A DNA stretch of 64,000 nucleotides from Allolobophora icterica (lineage: Eukaryota; Annelida; Clitellata; Crassiclitellata; Lumbricidae). Made by a program: the position numbers and the translations under genes. Where the stretch lies: positions 44,810,820-44,874,819 of the forward strand of contig OY744615.1 in the NCBI GenBank assembly GCA_963556255.1. Direction: 5' to 3'. The notes under the pieces are model-generated. The model was not told where the DNA came from. It searched no databases and worked only from the letters and a program-made list of their open reading frames with translations. Positions 60,864-64,000 of the stretch are shown piece after piece (within the stretch, counting starts at the first letter, position 1; each line of letters starts with the position of its first letter).

Positions 60864-61922
60864 CAATAATGATTACAACAACAACAATACTTGGAAGCGA
60901 CTCCTACCGAAGCCGTGAAGACATCTCCGATCTTTTCCACGGCGTCCCATGCGCTGGCCACTTCCGCCAGTTCGATCTGGAACATGTTGTGACACTGGAG
61001 AATGTCCCGCACTCTGCGGAAAATGGTTTGAATGTACTGGACCTGAACGATCTGAGGCTTCGCTTCCAACAGCGGCTTCTCATAGTCCTAAACAGTTACA
61101 TTCAATGCCTTTGTTGATACCAATTGTGATTATATACTATAAGACACATTGATGAACAGGTAATTGTTATTAACTTCTATTACACCGGTGTGTAATGCAC
61201 AAGGCATCAACTGATGGCACACCAAAACCCAAACCGTAATCAGGTCAATATCCAGAAGATCAGTTTGTAAGACAGAGAGGCACCCTATGGTGGATAAGCA
61301 ATTTGAAAGAGGTAAGTCTTAAGTTGAGAACGAAATGACACAAGCGACTGAGCAGAACTGACAGATACAGGGAGAGAGATATTGAGCAGAACGAACAGAC
61401 ACATGGATAGATCTCAAAAATCTACGCTACAGCAGGATAGTAATATCTTACTTGTATAGTAATGCCGGACTCCGATAGTAATTCCTGACTTAGACAGTAA
61501 TGTCTGACTTGTACAATAATGTCTCAGTCAGTTAGATAGTAATGTCTGACTTAGATAGCAATGTCTGACTCAGATAGTAATGTCTGAGTTAGATAGTAAT
61601 GTCTGACTTAGATAGCAATGTCTGACTCAGATAGTAATGTATGAGTTAGATAGTAATGTCTGAATTGTATAGTAATGTCTGACTTGTATAGTAATGTCTA
61701 TAGTAATGTCTGACATAGTTAGTAATGTCTGACTTACCTCCACTAATCTCAGAAGAGACGCCATGTAAGATTTCTCGCTTTCTATTATCGTCGAGACAAC
61801 ATGTCGTCGTTTTAACTACAAGTTAAAACATCCCATAGAACAGCCAAACACTGAAATACAATCGTTAAACAAATGGCCTTGACCTGGCCCAGTTTTCAGT
61901 TTCATTAACTTTCCCCATCATC

Positions 61923-61991
<69 letters not shown>

Positions 61992-62363
61992 CAGGAAAAC
62001 AGACAGAGAGAGAGACAGAGAGAGAGCACTCCTCTGAATAGTTTTCTGGAGCGGGGCTATATAAATTTTCTTTAATAAATGAATAAACAATCCTTAAAAT
62101 TAATGCTAGTTAAACAGCAAAATCTGAGATCAGAAAACACTGCACAAAATGCCATCTTTTCCTTGCATCTGATCTCGTGGGTGGTCTACCTGAAGAGATG
62201 AAAGACCGCTGGGTGCAGGTGGTAGCTGCGGAGGAGGATGCTTCGACAGGTTCATGGACACCTCCAAGACACACGCTTCCTCTGCACCAGCCTCCGCATC
62301 CCCATCGCGCTTCCTCTGGGAGAAACGCGCCGCTACTTTCTCGAACATGGTTGGATTGGCCGA
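45312..62363 (-). CDS. ARHGEF10-like: Rho guanine-nucleotide exchange factor, ARHGEF10/ARHGEF10L type (18 exons, 5' end outside window)
   Basis: Cytoplasmic activator of Rho GTPases: the DH domain catalyses GDP/GTP exchange on Rho, and the C-terminal WD40-like propeller is thought to be regulatory (family knowledge). Eighteen exons are supported by splice consensus, phase and family similarity; together they give 3,445 coding bases before the stop, about 1,148 residues. Order: Ser/Pro-rich N-terminal segment (62190-62363), DH domain (61815 to about 58990), atypical PH region (about 58985-54298), linker (53289-51693), propeller blades (49918-45312). The DH signature [14 protein letters not shown] is intact. 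The propeller motif [20 protein letters not shown] and the ending ..[15 protein letters not shown] fit ARHGEF10/10L rather than ARHGEF17. No exon upstream of 62363 was recognised, so the start codon is off-window. One junction (54298/53289) is a base out of phase. Confidence 0.93.
46676..46765 (+). repeat. Interspersed repeat, family B, in intron
   Basis: AGCGCTCGTAAATAAGGTAT, TTTGCGCTTGGC and TTTACGATTACGATTA. Confidence 0.7.
46851..47022 (-). CDS. ARHGEF10-like, propeller exon
   Basis: 172 bp. Encodes [20 protein letters not shown].. and the well-conserved [20 protein letters not shown]. Donor GAAG|GTCAGT; its trailing G joins GA of the last exon in phase. Confidence 0.93.
47742..47902 (-). 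CDS. ARHGEF10-like, propeller exon
   Basis: 161 bp. Acceptor ATGGTCTAG; encodes (D)[20 protein letters not shown] then [19 protein letters not shown]; donor AAG|GTAGGA. The first 51 coding bases and the acceptor recur, inverted, at 50464-50520. Confidence 0.92.
47978..48125 (+). mobile_element. Second-family SINE (tRNA head)
   Basis: CGGTAGTCGAATGGTTAGAG, GGGTTCAATCCTCC, GGACCTTGAGCAAGTCCTTC and AATTGCTCAGTGCCC. Same family as 37125-37345, 51045 and 57045. Confidence 0.75.
48126..48468. other. Intron DNA, nothing recognised
   Basis: Within the intron between the exons at 48661 and 47902. GTATTGTATTG and CTCACTCACTC microrepeats only. Confidence 0.5.
48469..48655. repeat. GATCTAGTTCAGTGGATCAA minisatellite beside a splice donor
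   Basis: Units combining TCTAGTGGATCTATTCTAGA and GAGGATCTAGTTCAGTGGAT. On the gene strand the array begins about 5 bases after the donor at 48660. Confidence 0.85.
48661..48809 (-). CDS. ARHGEF10-like, propeller exon
   Basis: 149 bp. Acceptor TTTAG; encodes [20 protein letters not shown] then [20 protein letters not shown] and GTVLVYFCQ; donor CAGG|GTAGGT. Its first G completes a Lys codon with the previous exon. Confidence 0.92.
48868..49038. repeat. AGTTCCCAATCCTCATAACA minisatellite in intron
   Basis: About eight units of 18-24 bp. Confidence 0.8.
49140..49253 (+). repeat. Interspersed repeat, family C
   Basis: GCCGTAATCAGGTCAATATT, AAGACAGAGAGGCAGCCTAT and GGTGGATAAGCAA, as at 61177. 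Confidence 0.7.
49245..49590. repeat. (AAT)n microsatellites and LINE/SINE tail
   Basis: Two perfect AAT runs (49247-49325, 49333-49400), a smaller run near 49495, and a CCGTTCCAGA..CCTCGGGGCAAAAA segment also found at 51383-51450. Confidence 0.85.
49659..49918 (-). CDS. ARHGEF10-like, first propeller exon
   Basis: 260 bp. Acceptor GTTTTCTCAG; encodes [20 protein letters not shown] then [20 protein letters not shown] and ..[15 protein letters not shown]. Donor AA|GTGAGT. Confidence 0.93.
50188..50465 (+). mobile_element. tRNA-derived SINE, full length, in intron
   Basis: GATAGTGTAGTGGTTAGCGT, GGGGTTCAAATCCCTCC, then body and tail. The 3' end runs straight into the copied exon fragment at 50464. 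Confidence 0.9.
50464..50520 (+). pseudogene. Inverted copy of a gene-exon start fused to a SINE tail
   Basis: The 56 bp from TCTAGATGGGA to GGTGGCGCCA match the acceptor end and start of the exon at 47742-47902, in opposite orientation, at 51 of 56 positions. It cannot act as an exon for the host gene because it lies antisense. Confidence 0.8.
50521..51040. other. Intron DNA, nothing recognised
   Basis: AT-rich; no feature supported. Confidence 0.45.
51045..51340 (+). mobile_element. Second-family SINE, interrupted
   Basis: GGATTGGCCAGAGTGCTCTC and GGGTTCAATCCTCC to GGGACCTTGAGTATC, then an AATC run and unrelated DNA, with the family end (CACAATTGCCCAGCACC..GATAGTGGCGCTTAAAAAAT) resuming at 51279. 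Confidence 0.6.
51693..51728 (-). CDS. ARHGEF10-like, 36-bp microexon
   Basis: Acceptor TTTCTGAATT..TTCAG and donor ATG|GTAAGT frame twelve codons, [12 protein letters not shown], in phase 0 on both sides, giving ..[26 protein letters not shown]... The position just before VQCAT fits the family. It is too short to be certain on its own. Confidence 0.7.
51730..52740. other. Intron DNA, AT-rich
   Basis: A (CA)n tract at 52049-52090 and otherwise no supported feature. Confidence 0.5.
52743..52838 (-). repeat. Interspersed repeat, family C
   Basis: GATATTGACCTGATGAAAGG, TTGGTGTGCCATTGGTTGAT and GCCTTGTGCATTAGATAGCG. Confidence 0.65.
52840..52962. mobile_element. Short MITE with ACCGTATTTTCGCG ends
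   Basis: ACCGTATTTTCGCGGATATA at the left is complemented by TATATTCGCGAAAATACGGT at the right; 123 bp in all. Flanking AGTTACA and AATTACA may be an imperfect target duplication. Confidence 0.8.
53180..53289 (-). CDS. ARHGEF10-like, PH-to-propeller linker exon
   Basis: 110 bp between acceptor TTGTGTTCAG and donor AAG|GTATTG. The only open frame reads (x)[20 protein letters not shown] then [16 protein letters not shown]. Its 5' phase does not fit the preceding exon by one base; its 3' phase fits the microexon. Confidence 0.75.
53425..53606. repeat. SINE 3' fragment and (ATT)n/(CTG)n tract
   Basis: GTGAAGGACTTGCTCAAGGT (antisense second-family SINE) followed by ATT, CTG and CTA trinucleotide runs. 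Confidence 0.7.
53760..54115. repeat. GGTAAGACCAGATGAAACCA minisatellite in intron
   Basis: Twelve to thirteen units of 26-30 bp (AAGAAAGTGGTAAGACCAGA). Confidence 0.9.
54298..54396 (-). CDS. ARHGEF10-like, PH-region exon
   Basis: 99 bp. Encodes (K)[20 protein letters not shown] then [12 protein letters not shown]; donor CAA|GTAAGC. Phase fits the previous exon (AA+G) but not the next. Confidence 0.82.
54615..55018. repeat. GCAACAGACGAGCAACCTAG minisatellite in intron
   Basis: About twenty units of 18 bp. On the gene strand it starts about 15-20 bases after the donor at 55033. Confidence 0.9.
55034..55140 (-). CDS. ARHGEF10-like, PH-region exon
   Basis: 107 bp. Acceptor [30 protein letters not shown] then [15 protein letters not shown]; donor AA|GTGAGT. 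Confidence 0.85.
55345..55520. repeat. (AAT)n/(GAT)n microsatellite
   Basis: AAT runs with GATGAT interruptions, directly before a retroelement fragment. Confidence 0.95.
55530..56300 (+). pseudogene. Retroelement ORF C-terminal fragment (nuclease-like), frameshifted
   Basis: A frame from about 55530 reads [56 protein letters not shown] and [17 protein letters not shown]. The spacing of KRPDG, a following hydrophobic strand with Asp, and an SYLP helix resembles the tail domains found after reverse transcriptases in marine-animal non-LTR elements. The fold may be PD-(D/E)XK-like (inference). At an A-run near 56013 the frame shifts; the other frame continues [20 protein letters not shown] to [10 protein letters not shown]. 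An (AAT)n run follows at 56300, which suits a LINE tail. Sits antisense in an intron of the Rho-GEF gene. Confidence 0.75.
56300..56368. repeat. (AAT)n tail
   Basis: AAT/AAC units following the retroelement fragment and ending about 24 bp from a splice donor. Confidence 0.85.
56392..56513 (-). CDS. ARHGEF10-like, PH-region exon
   Basis: 122 bp. Acceptor ATTTTCAG; (E)[20 protein letters not shown] then [20 protein letters not shown]; donor CAT|GTCAGT. Matches the HDL..L..I.QL helix of the family. Confidence 0.88.
56665..56745 (-). repeat. Interspersed repeat, family B
   Basis: CGTAATCGTAAACTC, TAGCTAAGCACAGGGCATCA and TTCATGAATGCTGTG. Confidence 0.7.
56737..57042. repeat. CCATCAATATTGTG minisatellite in intron
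   Basis: About twenty units of 15 bp (GTGCCATCAATATTA and variants). Confidence 0.9.
57045..57165 (-). mobile_element. Second-family SINE head, antisense
   Basis: GTGAGTGAAGGTCTTGCTCA, GGTCCTTACACAGTAACCGT and TTGAACCTCTCTGCATTACA. Confidence 0.75.
57297..57436 (-). CDS. ARHGEF10-like, PH-domain exon
   Basis: 140 bp. Acceptor AATTCTTCAG; (D)[20 protein letters not shown] then [20 protein letters not shown] and VSLQKP; donor CCAG|GTACTG. The F.F.WSVP strand is typical of the family's PH region. Confidence 0.92.
57486..57770 (+). mobile_element. tRNA-derived SINE, full length, in intron
   Basis: TTTGGTCTAGCGGTTAGCAC, GGGGGTTCAAATCCGAGCCA, then body, ATTGAAGTCGCTAACACTTC and a CTTCTTCCTCTTCTTCTTC tail. 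Confidence 0.9.
57945..58022. repeat. (ATT)n/(GTA)n microsatellite
   Basis: Trinucleotide runs just before a LINE insertion. Confidence 0.9.
58027..58336 (+). mobile_element. 5'-truncated LINE fragment with 14-bp target duplication
   Basis: Encodes a LINE ORF2 C-terminus: [20 protein letters not shown] then [20 protein letters not shown] and [15 protein letters not shown], ending VDSTR. AGTAGTAGTATAAC flanks it on both sides (58013-58026 and 58337-58350). The insertion lies 19 bp inside the intron after the exon at 58370. Its 3' 144 bp match 16455-16598. Confidence 0.9.
58370..58455 (-). CDS. ARHGEF10-like, PH-domain exon
   Basis: 86 bp. Acceptor [29 protein letters not shown] then LICTEVLK; donor AGA|GTAAAA. 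The RR.FLLND strand is a family hallmark. Confidence 0.9.
58570..58923. repeat. TACTATTTCAACGACT minisatellite running into a splice donor
   Basis: More than twenty units of 15 bp, with five regular ACCTACTTACTATTTC units next to the exon boundary. On the gene strand each of these reads GAAATAGTAAGTAGGT, repeating the exon-intron junction itself. Confidence 0.92.
58924..59142 (-). CDS. ARHGEF10-like, end of DH and start of PH
   Basis: 219 bp, 73 codons, phase 0 at both ends. [20 protein letters not shown] then [20 protein letters not shown] and [12 protein letters not shown]. Donor ATA|GTAAGT. The DH helix LTELE..L.. is well conserved. Confidence 0.94.
59506..59598 (-). CDS. ARHGEF10-like, DH core exon (CR3)
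   Basis: 93 bp. [20 protein letters not shown] then [11 protein letters not shown]; donor CAG|GTCAGG. Contains the KPVQRFPQF helix that contacts Rho in DH domains. Confidence 0.96.
59755..59832. repeat. (CATC)n microsatellite
   Basis: CCATCCAT units, becoming CCACCCAC at the right. Confidence 0.9.
60078..60194 (-). CDS. ARHGEF10-like, DH exon with GC donor
   Basis: 117 bp. [20 protein letters not shown] then [19 protein letters not shown]. The intron after it starts AAG|GCAAGT, a GC-AG intron; the frame to QKLEAS requires this site. Confidence 0.95.
60447..60660. repeat. (TA)n and (AAT)n microsatellites in intron
   Basis: TATATG units to 60541 and AAT units at 60599-60638. Confidence 0.9.
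60818..60897. repeat. (AAT)n microsatellite beside exon
   Basis: AAT/AAC run ending about 10-40 bp from the donor at 60907. Confidence 0.85.
60908..61087 (-). CDS. ARHGEF10-like, DH exon
   Basis: 180 bp, 60 codons. [20 protein letters not shown] then [20 protein letters not shown] and [15 protein letters not shown]. Donor TCG|GTAGGA. Very close to vertebrate family members. Confidence 0.96.
61177..61400 (+). repeat. Interspersed repeat, family C, longest copy
   Basis: AACCGTAATCAGGTCAATAT, AAGACAGAGAGGCACCCTAT, GGTGGATAAGCAATTTGAAA and GTCTTAAGTTGAGAACGAAA. Resembles the 3' region of a LINE. Confidence 0.7.
61445..61735. repeat. TAGTAATGTCTGACTTAGA minisatellite at a splice donor
   Basis: About fifteen units of 18-19 bp. 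On the gene strand the donor GTAAGTCAGACATTACTAA is itself a unit of the array. Confidence 0.92.
61738..61815 (-). CDS. ARHGEF10-like, start of DH domain
   Basis: 78 bp, 26 codons: [20 protein letters not shown] then LLRLVE; donor GAG|GTAAGT. This is DH conserved region 1. Confidence 0.94.
61923..62025. repeat. (CAGA)n microsatellite
   Basis: About 17 perfect CAGA units, then AGAGAGACAG. Confidence 0.95.
62190..62363 (-). CDS. ARHGEF10-like, exon before DH domain (first seen in window)
   Basis: 174 bp, 58 codons, phase 0 both ends: [20 protein letters not shown] then ..[20 protein letters not shown]. Acceptor TTTTATCTTAG, donor CAG|GTAGAC. Earlier exons are not recognised in 62364-64000. 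Confidence 0.87.
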
Positions 62364-62404
62364 CTAAGATAAAACAGAACGTAGTTTGCCTTTGAGAATT
62401 GTGT

Positions 62405-62625
62405 TTAAGAAGAAGAAGAGCAGTCCCTTGAGCTAGCCTAAGAGGCAGCCATGGGTATGAAGTGTTAGCGACTTCATTTTCTTAGCCTCGGCGTATGAGG
62501 GCGGGTGGCTAGTCCTCTCCTTCGCCATCTCATCTTCCCACCAACAGTGTACGATCAGTGTACTCATTATATGTCTGTCAGTGTGTCTGTCTGTGTGTCT
62601 GTCTGTCTGTGTGTCTCTTTGTCTG

Positions 62626-62678
<53 letters not shown>

Positions 62679-62830
62679 GCCTGTCTGTCTCTCTACTCAT
62701 TATAGCTGAGTTGGCTATGGGGCGCAGGTGGAACAGAAATCTTGAACCAAATTTCTACCCCGGCGGGGATTTCACTAACCCCAGACCTCTCGGTTGACAG
62801 TCCAGCACGCTAACCACTACACTATCACAC
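62405..62830 (-). mobile_element. tRNA-derived SINE split by a (TCTG)n insert
   Basis: Antisense full-length SINE (AGAGGCAGCCATGGGTATGA to CCAGCACGCTAACCACTACA) interrupted at 62572-62704 by a TCTG microsatellite. Confidence 0.9.
62572..62704. repeat. (TCTG)n tract with flanking 11-bp duplication
   Basis: TACTCATTATA lies at 62561-62571 and again at 62694-62704, around about 120 bp of TGTC repeats. Confidence 0.85.
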
Positions 62831-63480
62831 AACCCTCCCATTGTGATTAAGGCACCATGAGAATACTGAGACACATACATACATACATACCAGTACATAC
62901 ACAAGCACACACAGCTACATGCAAGCATACATACATGCATGCGTTTATGTGTAGATTTGTGAGTTCTAAAACATAGCATAATTTTATAACCACATATAAC
63001 CACACAGACATACACAAAGATACATACACATACATACACATACATACACATACATACACATACATACACATACATACACATACATACACACATACACATA
63101 CATACACACACATACACATACATACACATGCATACACATACATAACCATCATAACCATAAGTTTATCGGTCCAAGATAAACGATCAAAATAACTTGAGAA
63201 TGCACTGTGTACAATTACTATTAGACTCAAAAGGGGCTACATGTAGAAGAGACCAAAGTCTCGTTGATTAGGGCAACAATTTGTACACTGACAGATAATG
63301 GCTAAACTGTAGCAATAGATCATATCAAATGTAGTCTACTACAAGCAGTTTAAACACATGAATTTAATAAAAAAAATTATCTTTAACAAAAGAGAAAGTG
63401 AAATAAAAGAAATAAAGTGAGTGAGAAGCGAGTAATACCCGTCTATCCATTCTGACGAATTAACCACTATCGCAACTGTT
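62831..63480. other. Intron or upstream DNA with (CATA)n tract
   Basis: CATACATA/CACATACA repeats at 62878-62940 and 63001-63145; otherwise AT-rich with no exon recognised. Confidence 0.6.
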
Positions 63481-63490
63481 GTACATGCAT

Positions 63491-63559
<69 letters not shown>

Positions 63560-64000
63560 ACATACACACATACATACATACAAAGAGAAGAAATATAGAT
63601 CAACTCACAGAATGACGATCAAAGGCCACTATCGTCAAACCGATCGAAGTCTATGAAAGGAATTTAGGAAGGAGTTTACTAAAGATCTGCGCAAAGGTAT
63701 TCTCGAACTGCAGGTAAAACATTTTCCTGATCACTATTGTCTGACTAAAGATCAATGGCTAGCGAAGAACTACATAGTTCGATGGCAAGTAAAAGCTATC
63801 GAAGCACGTGATCAACAATAAAAGATCACTTATGCGCGTTCGTGAGGTACTTCAAAGGTACTACAGCAAGTGTACAGATACATACATACATACATACATA
63901 CATACATACATACATACATACATACATACATACATACATACATACATACATACATACATACCTACATACCTACCTACCTACCTACCTACCTACCTACCTA
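63481..64000. repeat. (TA)n/(CA)n and (CATA)n/(CTAC)n microsatellites
   Basis: CACACA/TATATA runs at 63488-63560, about 290 bp of unrecognised DNA, then CATA from 63876 passing into CTAC at the window end. Confidence 0.9.

Noticed and set aside
61905..62090. CLSVCLSV frames here and at 62505-62797
   Set aside because: Translations of CAGA/TCTG microsatellites.

Overview
This window is animal nuclear DNA: split genes with GT-AG introns, TTAGGG-type telomeric repeats, tRNA-derived SINEs, LINE 3' ends, cut-and-paste transposons and very many micro- and minisatellites. The two host genes are animal developmental/signalling genes. The repeat style suggests a marine invertebrate, perhaps a deuterostome such as an echinoderm or hemichordate, but the species cannot be fixed from sequence alone. 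No bacterial operons, CRISPR arrays or viral genes were seen.

Layout. 1-8263 is intergenic or intronic DNA made almost wholly of simple repeats, minisatellites and three SINEs. 8264-10342 is the large 3' coding exon of a MECOM/PRDM16 (EVI1)-type zinc-finger regulator on the + strand. 10343-16900 holds its 3' flank, a small hAT-like element inside a minisatellite, and LINE/SINE debris. 16906-26370 is a 9.5-kb near-perfect palindrome: two 4.3-kb arms, an 865-bp loop and a 6-bp target-site duplication. I see no gene in it, and it looks like a giant foldback transposon. 26555-35291 is a complete Mutator-like (MULE) DNA transposon with 9-bp target duplication, terminal inverted repeats and a three-exon transposase gene damaged by one frameshift and one stop. 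A TIR element sits in its first intron with a second TIR element inside that, a SINE sits in its second intron, and a hairpin lies in its 3' part.

35301-45311 is intergenic and carries two copies of a GGGGCC-ended MITE, a hAT remnant, a 1-kb polypurine array full of splice-donor-like motifs, and SINEs. 45312-62363 is the 3' part (18 exons, about 1,148 residues) of an ARHGEF10/ARHGEF10L-type Rho guanine-nucleotide exchange factor on the - strand: DH domain, atypical PH region and C-terminal WD40-like propeller. Its 5' exons lie beyond 62363. Several of its introns carry different minisatellites that begin at or near the 5' splice site.

The host genes are convergent and functionally unrelated: one is a nuclear transcriptional regulator, the other a cytoplasmic Rho activator. 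Between them lies a block of transposons. The most unusual object is the palindromic element, whose two arms carry the same SINE fragments at mirror positions, which implies that the arms were copied from one another after those SINEs arrived.
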